In this document: positions 1-11,249 of the stretch, in pieces | Numbering within the stretch: position 1 is the first letter of the stretch | How the letters are laid out: each line of letters starts with the position of its first letter | Source of the DNA: Antedon mediterranea | Taxonomy: Eukaryota; Echinodermata; Crinoidea; Comatulida; Antedonidae | Length of the DNA stretch: 64,000 bases | Direction: 5' to 3' | Assembly: GCF_964355755.1 (NCBI RefSeq) | Contig: NC_092678.1 | Span: forward strand, 12,558,922-12,622,921 | Program-made: the position numbers and the translations under genes | Notes under the pieces: generated by a model | Told to the model about the DNA's origin: nothing | Databases searched by the model: none | What the model saw: only the letters and a program-made list of their open reading frames with translations

Positions 1-21
1 AATAATTAGTAAAATTATAAA

Positions 22-460
22 ATTCACTGCCATCAAATATGATGTGTTATGATTTATATAGATTAAAAAAAAAATTTGAATACGCAAGTTACATTTGTTG
101 AAATTTGAAATTACCTGCCATCAATATGATGGAGTATGATTATAGATTTTCTAAAATGTGAACATGTCGGCTACATTTGGAAATTACCTGCCATCAATAT
201 GATGGATTATGATTATAGATTTAAAAAAGAATTTGAACACGTCTCAGCTACATTTGGAAATTACCTGCCATCAATATGATGGATTATGATTGTATAGTAC
301 CTGCCATCAATATGATGGATTATGATTATAGATTTAAAAAAGAATTTGAACACGTAAGCTACATTTGAAAATTACCTGCCATCAATATGATGGATTATGA
401 TTGTATAGATTTAAAAGAAAATGTGAACACGTAAGCTACATTTGGAATGAACATGTTAAG
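22..460. repeat. minisatellite, about 6 copies
   Basis: Tandem repeat built on the word CCTGCCATCAATATGATGG followed by a TTATGATTATAGATTTAAAA tract and a CTACATTTGGAAA tract. Copies start near 28, 115, 187, 266, 301 and 379. Spacing is mostly 72-87 bp, with one short 35-bp interval, so the array is a degenerate minisatellite. No coding potential is visible. Confidence 0.85.
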
Positions 461-477
461 GGCATCAGTTAAGATCA

Positions 478-1550
478 TTCATGCAAAGGTTTCCGTCATC
501 TTTAGCGTTGTTACAGCAGCATAAAGCTGTACATGGTAGTTTTGACTTCTTACACCTACATCTATTGGTTATGCATCGTGTCTTGCATCCGCAATAAATC
601 ATCTCTAACGAAGCAGTAAGAATAGCTTCATTTTTCAGAAGCACTGGTTGAAGTTTACCATTAGATAGCTCCCAACCAATATGTTGGTGACGGAAAATGC
701 TGGATTGGCGATACAGCTTTTTTCCATACGAGTGCTTGGAAGTGTGCTCTTTTTATATTTGGTGCACTGCATCGCTTAAATTGTTGGAGGTAATGCCTCT
801 GGTGTTTTTTTTTAAAGCCTAATTTAATTGGTACTTTTAACTTGACCAACACCGTAAACGTAGCAAATGAATCTTACCGATTTCATAATAACTTGGTCAC
901 TGATAGGTTTTCTCCCAGGTCTTTAATTAGTTCATACTTTTTTTTTTAATACTTCCCATGCCGATGCCTTTGAGTGACCACTTAGATATGAGCAGTGAAG
1001 AGTTAAATTACTGTATGTATATGTATTAATGTAATTTAACTCTTCCCTGGATATGAGTAGTATCGCATCCAATAATAGTGTGGAATAGAATCAGTGCTTT
1101 TGTAGAACCCTCGGGCAAGGCTTGAAAATGTCTTTTATAGATACTTTCTTTTTTTGGATGTCCCTGTCATCATCCATTTGGATACCATGCTTTGGTAGTG
1201 AGACACTAGAATCACTAGTACGTCTGTATCCCTAGAAGCAACTACAACTGTGTCGTATCGGACATTGGCAGCATGACAAGTCTCGTGTCCGATTCTTCAT
1301 GGTCTGCTACCAGAGACAACGTATTCGTGTAGACTTTTGATGATTTAACAACTGATTCTTTCATAAATCCACCAGCTGTGACAATTTCTTTGTCTATAGG
1401 AGCTTGATGAATCAACTCCTCTGATAGAAATCGTGTCAGATCTGCATTATTATCTTGTAATGCCAAAAAGTTTGACCAGCAATTTGGCAGCGGTATTTCA
1501 CCACTTTCTATAATTCGACGAATTGGTCTCTGTGTTTTGGTTCATCTTTG
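478..1550 (-). pseudogene. decayed gene of a repetitive CXC/FEN1-like family
   Basis: Read on the minus strand, pieces in shifting frames line up in the order of a multi-copy protein family of invertebrate genomes, as I remember it. Near 1440-1545 is a PLPNCWSNFLAL-like segment running into DLTRFLSEEL. Near 1280-1300 is HEESDTRLVM (consensus HEEADTR). Near 1230 is SRDTDVLVILVSHY. Near 1080 is LFHTIIGCDTTHIQ. Near 730 is KRAHFQALVWKKAV. Near 490-600 is a cysteine cluster, CGCKTRCITNRCRCKK, resembling a Tesmin/TSO1 CXC zinc-binding motif. The EAD-, DTDVL- and GCDTT-type words resemble the acidic motifs of FEN1/XPG nucleases, but that link is my inference. Stops and frameshifts interrupt it (for example a stop after KKRKYL near 1140), so it is dead. 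It is not an expressed gene. Confidence 0.6.
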
Positions 1551-1599
1551 TCTGGTGGTGTCCTTTATCGACAGTTTCAAGTTAGGCATGCCATGTTAA

Positions 1600-1782
1600 A
1601 AAAAAAAAACCAGAGCCATTACCTCCAACAAGCGATGCAGTGCACCAGCATATAAAAAGAGCACACTTCCAAGCACTCGTATTGAAAAAAGCTGTATCGC
1701 CAATCCAGCATTTGCCATCACCAACAGATTTTGGGTGGGAGCTATCTAATGGTAAACTTCAACCAGTGCTTCTGAAAAATGT
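1600..1782 (+). pseudogene. second, inverted fragment of the CXC/FEN1-like family
   Basis: The plus strand encodes a stretch containing SDAVHQHIKRAHFQALV, then FGWELSNGKLQPVLLKN. It matches, in inverted orientation, the minus-strand segment at about 640-810. It keeps more of the family consensus than its partner, notably the WELSNGKLQPVL part. The two lie about 0.8 kb apart head to head, so together they form an imperfect inverted repeat. It ends where the 262-bp satellite-like unit begins (about 1780). Confidence 0.6.
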
Positions 1783-3140
1783 ACATCTAAGCTTTTTTTA
1801 AATTTATTTAAAATATCTCATTACTACATATTTTACAATATGAAGGATATCAGTGGGAAAGTCACTTCGCGTTTTGACCGTTAAATCGTGTAAAATCGAC
1901 TTACTTCCGCATTGACGATTGACCTATCGTTGAAAACTGAAACCACGATTTTTCGTCGCCTAGCAAATAAGTGCTGTTTTATTTTAAGCTCTCATGAATA
2001 TTTAAGAACCGCCCAACATTACCTATTATGGTAAAAGCATTTCCTAATAAGTATTATTGAATAACCAATCGGTTTCCTTCAAAGAAACCGAAGCTAATAC
2101 AATACATTCGGCGACTGAAGTCGGGACTCGTGAAATTTATAAATGTGGTACGATTTGACTACTGTTTTGTTGTCCATTTTCTGAATAGTCGGAGGTGCAT
2201 CCCAACAAATCAAAACAATTATAATCAATTGTTTTATCAAGAATAATATTAGTTTAATCGAGTATGATATATTTCTATCCTGTTCAAAATGTGTTGGTGT
2301 ATTCTCAGGCCTCGAAAGGTAGGTACATTTTCTAGCTGTGAGCGTGGTTTCGGCAACGCGAGACACGTGTGTCAGTATAGGCGATAGCGAGACGTGTGTT
2401 GTACTGTGTTGATGCTGTTTTTAATATAATTTATTACTAAAGAATTATGTACATCTAAGCTGTTTTTAAATTTATTTAAAATATCTCATTACTACATATT
2501 TTACAATATGAAGGATATGATGATTAGACTATACGTACTTGACTTATTGAGAACAATGTAAACTTCTGATGGGACTAAAATCAAGGCCTACTATAGGCCT
2601 AGTTTCCGGCGGGCGTATTTTTACAATCTAAAAAATAAAATAAAGATTTTAAAATGATAGATGGGATATGAGGAGTGTGATCATTACCAATATTATGAAT
2701 TAGAGAGTTATGTACATCTAAGCTGTTTTTAAATTTATTTAAAATATCTCATTACTACATATTTTACAATATGAAGGATATGTTGATTAGACTATACGTA
2801 CTTGACTTATTGAGAACAATGTAAACTGCTGATGGGACTAAAATCAAGGCCTACTATAGGCCTAGTTTCTGGTGGGCGTATTTTTACAATCTAAAAAATA
2901 AAATGAAAATTTTAAAATGATAGATGGGATATGAGGAGTGTGATCATTACCAATATTATGAATTAGAGAGTTATGTACATCTAAGCTTTTTTTTTAATTT
3001 ATTGAAAATATCTCATTACTACATATTTTACAATATTAAGGATATGTTGATTAGACTATACATACGTACTTGACTTATTGAGAACAATGATGCTGATGGG
3101 ACTAAGATCAAGGCCTACTATATAGGCCTAGTTTCCTAGT
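1781..3140. repeat. 262-bp tandem repeat array with an upstream solo copy
   Basis: The unit begins ATGTACATCTAAGCTG and continues through AAATATCTCATTACTACATA. Units start at about 2447, 2709 and 2967; the last is truncated near 3140. A solo 70-bp copy of the unit head lies at 1781-1853. The two full units differ at only a few positions, so the array is young. The non-repeated stretch 1860-2440 holds no gene I can support. Confidence 0.85.
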
Positions 3141-3159
3141 TTAATTAAAGAAAAAAACT

Positions 3160-3926
3160 GATTAAACGCGTCTATCGATTGTTATTTTTAATAACAATGT
3201 TTATTATAGTAGTATATATACATATAAGGCTAGCGGAGCTACCTAGTACTAGGCTACCCTACTCTACTACTAGGTAGGCTAGGCCTAATTATAATAACTA
3301 GTAATCCTAGTAGTAGTAGTAGGCCTAGTAGTAGTAGGCTAGTAACTAGGCCTAGTAAGTCTAGGGGGTAGGCCTATTATTAATTAGACCTAGGCTAGGC
3401 CCATTAGGCATTATTAGGCCCAGGCTAGCCTACTAGGCCTAGCTAGGACGGCTAGTCAGCTCTAGCCTATAGTAATAGGTAGTACAATGGGAACGGGAGG
3501 CGGTGGTTTGGCCTAAACAGTAAAGCTAGATAGAGTGTTGGCACCCTGTCACTGTGAGCATGCAGTAGCCTACTATGCTAGGCCTAGCTACTATCTAGCC
3601 TACCTACCTAGCCTAGCCTAGGCCCTAGTCTGTCCTCCTCTCACTCTTCCTGGCCTAACTAAATTAAACTAATATTTAACTAGGCTAGCCCTATTAAAGG
3701 GCAGGCCTTCTTATTAAGTAAGCATTATAATTATGAATACCTAGGCCTAGTAAAGTTGTTAGTTTTATATTTATAATTATTTGGATATAGGCTAGGAGGC
3801 CTACCTGATAGATCGATCTTGACTTGACTGCTTTTAATTTTCCCGCTAAATAAAGTTATGTGAAAACAGCTGTAGAGGGCTCACTTTAGAAAAGCATGGA
3901 AAAGTTATGTCTAGCGCCCTCGGGAC
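3160..3926. other. AGGCCTA-rich low-complexity DNA
   Basis: From about 3200 to 3800 the sequence is dominated by overlapping CTAG, TAGGCC and GGCCTA words in both orientations, with no open frame of interest. The last part, 3911-3926, is the left remnant of the CTAGCGCCCTCGGGAC minisatellite into which the Mutator-like element inserted. Confidence 0.6.
3918..3926. repeat. 9-bp target-site duplication, left copy
   Basis: CCTCGGGAC immediately precedes the left terminal inverted repeat, and the identical 9-mer immediately follows the right one at 11023-11031. Nine bases is the usual target duplication of Mutator-like elements. Confidence 0.85.
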
Positions 3927-4010
3927 GCGTATTTTTTTTTTTCCAGGACGAACGTGGGCAATTTACATAAATGGGCGTGGCTTAACCTCCAAAACACTCT
4001 CGCGCATGCG
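3927..4010 (+). repeat. left terminal inverted repeat of the MULE
   Basis: About 84 bp beginning GCGTATTTTT, containing CCAGGACGAACGTGGGCAAT and ending CTCTCGCGCATGCG. It pairs with 10939-11022. Confidence 0.88.
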
Positions 4011-5839
4011 TACTTGGACTGAAATAGTTGTGAGGCGACAGAAAGCCATTCACGGATCTAAATAATCGATCGCGTACAAAATAACAAATGTTTGTATCTG
4101 CTTTTTTCTGTGTTAAGACATACAGATTTTTTTACTAATTTGGTGCTATGACCATGCTAGTTAATGCTAGTTGTGCCATTATTGGTAAAATAGACAGTGG
4201 GACTGTCGTTATTATGCTCTCAGGTCTGAGAGGTAGGCCTATAGCTGTTACTTGGAATGCATGCTACTGATGCTAGTATTTAGTCTAAGGCCAGGGTTAA
4301 ATACTGCTATAATAGCAGCTATTTCTGACATAGCTCGAAAAGCAGTTGTGGTTGCTACGTGAAATTTATTATTGCTTAAACCTATTTATCTTAATTTTGT
4401 TAATAAAAAATTTTGATTTATGCTGTCAAAGGGAAGTTTCAGATCAACGAAACAACAGAATACTCGATCCCCTCTTAAGTTTTACTTAAATATTTTTGGA
4501 TTGTGCTGTTTAGGATGAAAATGTTATCTAAGTGTGCGGAATCCCTTGCAAAGCCTGATTGTTTTTGATAAATAATGTTATTGTTTTCAGTATGGTTTAT
4601 TCAAAATATTTTGCCGAGAACTGGAATGTCAAAAATGTATAAGTAAAATAGTTATTTTTGCTGGTTTTTTTTTCTACAGAAGTGAATAACTATAATTTAA
4701 AAACTGCAAAATGAGCTATTCAAGACTGATTTTATTCATTTCATTTTTTATGTTTTTGGGGGACAATACATCTTTAAAGGTTAGGTATTATTATTAGTTG
4801 GTATTAAGATAATCGTGGTCATCGTACATGATGTTATGCTCATTTTCGTTGTTCCAAAGCAATAATAACTACCTATTTTAATGTAGTTTCAATGGCATTA
4901 TGTTATTCTTAGCTAATAATGGCAATAGACTAACTCAACCAGATACACATAATTTCAAATTGCACATCCTTTATTATAACTGTTTTAAAAGAAATTGTAA
5001 ATATAATTTAATAAATCATATATATCGTATATCATTTTATTAACGGCATTGTACCTAACCCTGTAAATAACCTCAACTATGAACTGAACCCAATCCTCTA
5101 AATAATGTCAACTATCAACAAAAACCTAACACTCTAAAAAGTTTCAACTACTGTATCAACTAAATCTAACCCTCTAAATAATCTCAACGTTCATTATAAA
5201 AATGGGCTGTGAAACAGCAGTACTATGAGAATTTACTTTGAAGTGTGGCTTTTGCCGAGTGATGCATTTTGTAAAACACAAAATGAAAGGTTGTGCGAGG
5301 CTGCCGATCGCTTATTCCTTGGAAGGTCATGCATGCTATTTGGTGTGTTGGTTTTTGCGTTTAACAGCATAGCCATGCTCGGTGGTGAATGCAGCCTTTG
5401 ATGGTCTTCCAACAGTCAAACGCCTCCTCCCACCCAGTGGCATCTTACGCCTAGCAACAGATGTGGGCTGCACTCCAATTTTGCTAGATGTTTGAAGTCC
5501 CCTTGCCTTGACCTTACACCTCGATGCTAATGATGCCCCACTGTACTTACCAAAAGTATGCAGAGCACTGACAAGGTGACTGTGTGTAGTGAGCTTGTTA
5601 TAGTTTGAGACGAAATGCTTGACTGCCTTCTCAAACTCATGATCCCCGTTTCTCAGCTCTTGTCGGATTGAATTAAATGTACACTCTAACTGTTCTTCAA
5701 CCTGTGGCACACGCTTGCTTGGTTGGCTAAATTGATTAATCAGTGTTGCCTGTGATCTTAACGATTGGATGCGGAGGATCTGGGGGTCTTGTAATTGTCC
5801 CATATGGTGTGCGCCACCTTTAGCTGGGGTTGCATCATC

Positions 5840-5960
5840 ATCTGCTGTACAGGACGTCCCTTCTGTGGAGGCTGTTCCTTCTGTGGAGGCTATTCCTTCT
5901 GTAAAGGAGGTTCCTTCTAGGGAGGCGGTTCCTTCTAGTGAGGGGTTCCTTCTAGGGAGG
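5840..5960 (-). repeat. coding minisatellite in the transposase
   Basis: Repeated CCTTCTGTGGAGG-type units, about 18 bp long, encode repeats of the form T/L-E-G-T/I-A-S on the minus strand. The frameshift of the transposase lies inside this array, as expected for a slippage-prone sequence. Confidence 0.75.
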
Positions 5961-8900
5961 AGGCTTCTTCTGTGGATGAGGCATCTTTTGGAGAGGAGAC
6001 ACTGATGTTTCGGCAGTTGTCAGTCTGCAATATACCACTCCTGAGTGGCTGAAACCAATGGTCATCAATTGCATCTCCACCAGTAGCAATTGTGTAGAAA
6101 AGCTTTCTCATGTCTACAGACTGAACAGGGAGGAAGTTGCTTGATTCTATACTGTATTTGTGCATAATAGCTGCTTGGTGCTTGCATGGAGCACCTGTTC
6201 TACCTATTGGGCATGTGCAGATTCCAATGTCCATGTTCACATTGTAATAAGTGTTTTCCCTGCCACTTTTTACTGTGTACTCTTGACAATTTCCTAGCTT
6301 GGTGACAGCATCCGGGGAAACATCTTTCGGACAAGGGTAGAATCGAGAAATCAAGTTGTTGCTGTTGAGGCGATTGTTGGCGATGTCTGTCAGCTTTCTT
6401 ACATTATAATTTTCCAACCGGGTCAGAACAAAATCAGTAAGTTGACAGATATTGAATGCCTTCAGCCTGTAGAAGATTTTGTCTTTGAGAATTCTCATGG
6501 CAGCTTCACAATAAGCTGTAGTGTTGTTGCCCCTTGTTCTCAGATCTTTCCTGTGGGCTAGTGACCATGTCACTCTGCGCTCATAGATTTCATTCACATG
6601 AGCTACAAAGCCTGGATACTTTAGGGATGTAGCATCAGCTTCTGTTGTTCTTTTGAACATGCTGTGTAGGTCATCCTCAGTCTCAGCATACACCATGGCT
6701 TTGAAGATGTTAAGGAGATGGGGTCGATCATTTTTATCAATCTTGTGCTTGCTGTCCCACAGCCATCTCCACATGGCTTGAAGCAAGTGGAAATGGCACA
6801 GCAGCAAGACAGAATTAGGATAAACTTCATGCAGGGCCAATCGAAGTGATGTGCAATCATCTGTCATAAATATACCTGGACCATTACTTGCATTGAAGAA
6901 AGCACTCTCTGGTAAAATTGAATGAAGCAGCTTGAAGGCAGATGTTAAAGTGGACTCGGACTCAGAAGATGTTATTAAAACACCAAGTGGAAGAGCACCA
7001 GCAGGGCTATGCGTCAGCAATAAAAAGACTCTGCAGTTCTGGCGATCCATGTTGCCAGAGGAGTCCACAAAAACCATCTCTTTACTGATTTTCCACATAG
7101 AGTGTACTCGCTTCATAAGGGGTGTGCAAATAGCAATGACGGTCTGGCCATCACAGGTTGTCTCTAGCTTTACACATTCATCATTGTGGTTCTCATTAAA
7201 ATCTTGAACCTTTTTGTCAAGGAATAGCATCATTTTTGCTCCACCGGTGTCCCCATAGTGTGTCCTGAATTCCTTGTAAAATACCCTAAAATCAACAAAA
7301 GATAACACATACCAAAAATTAGGTATACATTTTTTGTTGCTTGCATACTATATAAATACTTGCTGAAAATTATTTTGCATTGAATAGAATCGATAATACT
7401 TTATCTCTTCATATACCCTCTTTGGTCTTTTGGGAGTACCGAGCAGATTTCTTGAAGTAAACCAAAATTGTTATCATTATCAACTCAGTCGATTTTTAGG
7501 TTGTTATAAAGGGGTGTCAAAATGCCCTCAAAATTTCCGACATCGGGAAGACCACGTTTCCTAAAACCCCCTTGAAAAGCACTTATCATGCAAATATGTT
7601 TCCCTCTTCAACCTTTTTTATTTACCTGCTAAAAGAATAAAAGTAAACTAAAGTTTTTTGTTTTCGTCCACTAAGCAGCCCGGACAAATTGGAATGCTTC
7701 AAGCATTTTTACTTGTTTCTATAGACCCTGAAGATCAATCAAACATCCTGTTCCCAAACTGTATACAATTTTGAAAAAAGCAATGTAGAACTTTGAAAAG
7801 CATAGACAGAATGTTACCTGTAACAGGACTGCAAATCAGGGCAATGGGCTCTGTCTGCAGAGACTCTTGTTTACTCAACATCTGTACAGCCTTCTTGAAG
7901 ATCATATTTGATGGTATCCAGAGCAGATGATGGTGAATGGCCTGATCTGTAGAGCTCAAGAAGCTTCTCCGTTGCACCATCACTTACATCCCTTTCTCGA
8001 AGGGCATCAGCACTTGCCACCTCATGGTTGTGATCCCATTTCAAGGTTATGATTGTTGGATAACCTTGCCCTATGTGTTTATCTTTAGACCTGAACAGTT
8101 AAAACAAAAATTTAAGCTGTAACTGATGCATTGGCTTTAATGAATCATCAGAGACAGACAGTACAGGAACTTGGGAAAACAATTTAAACAAAAGTAAACT
8201 GTGTGTGTTGATATTAAGACACACATAAATCCTTAAATCCATAAATCATTTGAATTGGTACAACATATTTCAACTCAAAGAAATGAAGTGGTTAAACTGG
8301 TGGTTAACACAATTTTCTTGCAGATGGTAGCTTTTTCTCAGGAGGATTAGAACCAGTGCCAAATTAATAGGCCTAACATTTACATTTTTTAAATTTGCGT
8401 CAATGTATTGTTTCTATACCGTCATGTCTTTTAAATTTCTTTAAAAACAATCATGCTTACCTGTTTCGACCACGACAGTCAGCTGTCCTCTTTATTATGA
8501 CAAACATTGTGCTCGGGCAGTTGGTGTTTTTGGAACCTTTCTTCAGGTCAGCTGTTGAGGATCGTGGATGGGTGTTATGGTGACAGTGCAAGTCAACCTG
8601 TTATAAGAAAACATACATCATGTCAATCAGGAGGTGGCAGGTTCCATCCATTAAAAACAGGACAATAATTATCAAACTGATGATATGTAGAAAATATTTA
8701 TTACGTAAAGTAATGTTTGCAGACTTCAGATGATGAGTATTTGGTACAATATTGCAAAACAGCATTTGTGCCCATCTGATTTAGAACTTGTTATCATAGC
8801 TATTTTATTAAAGATCTTTATCCTGTCCAAATCAAACCATACAAAATTCCTTGCTGCAATGTGAACTTTTATCGAATTCATGATAATTCTTCAAAACCTC

Positions 8901-9139
8901 TAATAAAAACAAAAACAAAACTATGGAAATTAGCTGTTAGTGATAAATTCCTGTTAACGAAACACAACACAACTTTTCAAGTTGGACTAATATAGTTACT
9001 GGAAATACAAATAGCAAACTCATTAATGAATTAATTTCTGTTTTTTGTTTTGTAAATTTGTGTATATTTTTTATCGTTCTTAATTTTAATGTTAATTTTA
9101 TTCATATGTGTATGCATTGTATGGGTATATATGTGTGTA

Positions 9140-9265
9140 TGTATATAAACACATCAGGCATAGAACATGAATTCTAAACCACCCGGTGATATACTGAAAT
9201 ATAATTAATTAATTTGAAACGATGGAGGACAAACAAATCCATGAAATTTGTGAGAATGAGAAATA
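9140..9265 (-). repeat. dispersed repeat related to the 21.4-kb tRNA-bearing units
   Basis: This stretch contains AAACACATCAGGCATAGAAC, CACCCGGTGATATACTGAAA and TTAATTAATTTGAAACGATG. Those words match the tail of the repeat at 21380-22230 but lack the tRNA-like part. It shows that the tail is a dispersed family of its own, here nested inside the MULE. Confidence 0.7.
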
Positions 9266-10938
9266 TTTATATATGGTATGTATTTCTATATATATATACG
9301 GTGTGTGTGAATGTGTTGATATTATATATATATATAAATATATAAACTAAAAGACACAGAAATTATGATAAATAATTAGTTAACAAACGTTTCATTAGTA
9401 AACAACTTTTTATTAATGCAATATATTTTGTAATAGATAATGTAAACATATATTTTAGACAAAACAAATATATACATTAAGAAAACATTGGGTACTACGT
9501 ATAAGCCAAAATATTAAAATTATTATTAATATTAAAGAGGATAAAAATAAGAAAATAGCGAAAACATGTAGAAAGTGCTTAGAGATTCTGTAATTGTTGT
9601 TTACAAACATTGAATGAATAAAGGTGGTGGTTAACCACAAAAGATAAAAAAAACAAAAAAACACAAAAACAAAACCCAAGTAGTAATTTATACTGACAAC
9701 TATATCAACAGTTAAAATAATACCCTTACAGCTGTCACAACTTTCACACACGATACGAGACAAATTTCTGTACATACCCGGAAGACATTTTTTTGTCCGC
9801 TATTTGGATATGTTTTGTTTGTCCTCCATGTTGAGTAAGAAATTCCTTCAAACACTTTAAGCCACCTTAGTGTTTCTTCAGCAGAGGTGAGTGGTAACCT
9901 TAGGGTACATAGCATTGAATTTCCGTTTTCTTCATAGTGGCAAATTTTATACTTGTGACCTGATTGCAATTCTGGAAGTATTATCTGTAAGAGAAATTAA
10001 TTTATAATCAGATGGCTTTAATGGCATAAAAATGGCCTTAATCAGTATGCTGGTGATGTGACAGACCTCAAAACATTCAACAAAATACAGGTCTAGAGCA
10101 ACCAACATCTTATGACGAAAACAAACGTGTATGTATTTTACTTGTTTGTCCCTGTTGTTGCAATCCAAAACTCTAAAGAAAGAATAATATTTAAAGGGGT
10201 GTGTTTATGATGAAATTAAGTGTTGTACTTGTAGTAATGAACCCATTATCAAGCCAAACGTTGTCCTTTTTAAAAGCAAATGACTTGCTTTTAATATGTA
10301 GGGCTATGCTCTACTGGGCTAGGAAAGATGTCATAGGTTATGGACAGATCTACATATACCATGTAATTATACATATGGTACCCTGTTCTCATTTGTTTAT
10401 TTCTGCTTCAGAACCATTTTTTACATATACACACATTATCCAGCAGTATGCCACACAGACCACGCTGCAGCCCGAATGACACACTGGGGTGATTGTTTTA
10501 ATACCATGAGATTTACACAACATTTCAACATCTATATGTATGAGTATAACTAGAGTAGGCCTATTATAGGTAGTCGTACAACAAGTAACAGTGTACACGC
10601 GCATGTAATTTATTGTGTATACAACAAACACTACACACACTACCCATGGAGTTATACCTCCATGCACTACGCTACCTGAACTAGGCTACCGATCGATTGT
10701 GTGAGACCAATTCTACTGCATTTTTTGTGAAATTCGTTGAACATTTTGGGTCAAAGAATAACTTAATAAGCTCCCATGAAAAACAATGCATCATTCAAAC
10801 AAGATGAGATAAAATTTACCTGCAATCGAGGACATGTATCCAGTTTTAGATCAGCGCAAGCCTTCCCAGCTAAACAACTCGCCATCATTCTCTCTGCATA
10901 CTATCTCTACTTTAAAGTAAAACTTTTTTTAGACAATA

Positions 10939-11022
10939 CGCGCATGCGCGAGAGTAGTTGGGGGTTAAGCTACGCCTATTTATGTAAATTGCCCACGTTC
11001 GTCCTGGAAAAAAAAAATACGC
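10939..11022 (-). repeat. right terminal inverted repeat of the MULE
   Basis: The reverse complement of this stretch matches the left end at about 90%. Differences are in the T-run length, two G/A changes and a small difference near AACCCCCAACT. It is followed by the right CCTCGGGAC duplication. Confidence 0.88.
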
Positions 11023-11031
11023 CCTCGGGAC
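11023..11031. repeat. 9-bp target-site duplication, right copy
   Basis: CCTCGGGAC, identical to 3918-3926, directly after the right inverted repeat. Confidence 0.85.
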
Positions 11032-11215
11032 TCGACCACAGGCTGGCCGATATATCTAGCGCCCTCGGACCACAGGCTGGCCAAAAAAAGAATCACAGAC
11101 TGGCTGTAGTGTGTTTCATGCTAGCGCCCTCGGGACCACCACAGGCTGGCCAAATGTCTAGCGCCCCCGGACCACAGGCTGGCCAAAAAAGAACCACAGG
11201 CTGGCCGTGTGTTTC
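11023..11215. repeat. minisatellite targeted by the MULE
   Basis: Irregular copies of CTAGCGCCCTCGGGACCACA followed by GGCTGGCC, with an interspersed AAAAAAGAACCACAGGCTGG variant. The left flank of the MULE (3911-3926) carries the same CTAGCGCCCTCGGGAC word, so the element split one repeat unit. Confidence 0.75.
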
Positions 11216-11249
11216 ACGACCCCTTTAGGATTATTCAGTGTGGCTTTTT

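Larger units (their letters stand above)
5336..10888 (-). pseudogene. MULE transposase with SWIM finger, five exons, damaged
   Basis: DDE-type transposase expected to cut and paste the surrounding element. Phase-consistent exons on the minus strand: 10888-10820 (ATG, 23 codons), 9984-9778, 8597-8461, 8090-7818 and 7285-5336. The N-terminal exons carry a zinc-finger-like region (LHCHHNTHP, later LKWDHNHEV). The last exon has the catalytic core: FVDSSG for the first Asp, FMTDD for the second, CHFH as the C-x-H between, and NNTTAYCEA as a likely Glu region. It ends with a SWIM motif, CTCPIGRTGAPCKH. Two lesions are visible: a TAA at 7873-7871 in exon 4, and a one-base deletion near 5930 inside a short Glu-Gly-Thr repeat. 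The deletion moves the last ~155 codons (5803-5336) into another frame. The family call is firm; the exon borders are inferred. Confidence 0.8.
3927..11022 (-). mobile_element. complete Mutator-like (MULE) DNA transposon, 7.1 kb
   Basis: The left end, 3927 to about 4010, starts GCGTATTTTTTTTTTTTCC and is repeated in inverse orientation at about 10939-11022 with only a few mismatches. Each repeat ends at a CTCTCGCGCATGCG block. The ends are flanked by an identical 9-bp duplication. Inside is a minus-strand gene for a MULE transposase with a SWIM zinc finger, whose first exon starts about 50 bp inside the right inverted repeat, so that end probably carries the promoter. The copy carries one nonsense codon and one frameshift, so it is probably no longer autonomous. 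The nearly perfect ends and duplication point to a fairly recent insertion. An internal patch (9140-9265) is another dispersed repeat nested in the element. The non-coding stretches 4020-5330 and 8600-9700 contain nothing else I recognise. Confidence 0.88.

Noticed and set aside
22-460. Regular repeats with spacers, as in a CRISPR array
   Set aside because: Unit and spacing drift, the spacers are similar to each other, and the DNA is eukaryotic; it is a minisatellite.
2094-2366. 90-codon minus-strand frame
   Set aside because: Low-complexity hydrophobic run, no family resemblance, located between repeat units.
7735-7983. 82-codon minus-strand frame in the MULE
   Set aside because: It is a shadow of transposase exon 4, whose true frame is the one with HNHEV and the family-typical ADRAHCPD.
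10776-11228. 150-codon plus-strand open frame
   Set aside because: It runs over the transposase first exon, the MULE inverted repeat and the CCACAGGCTGGCC minisatellite; the residues are repeat-derived.
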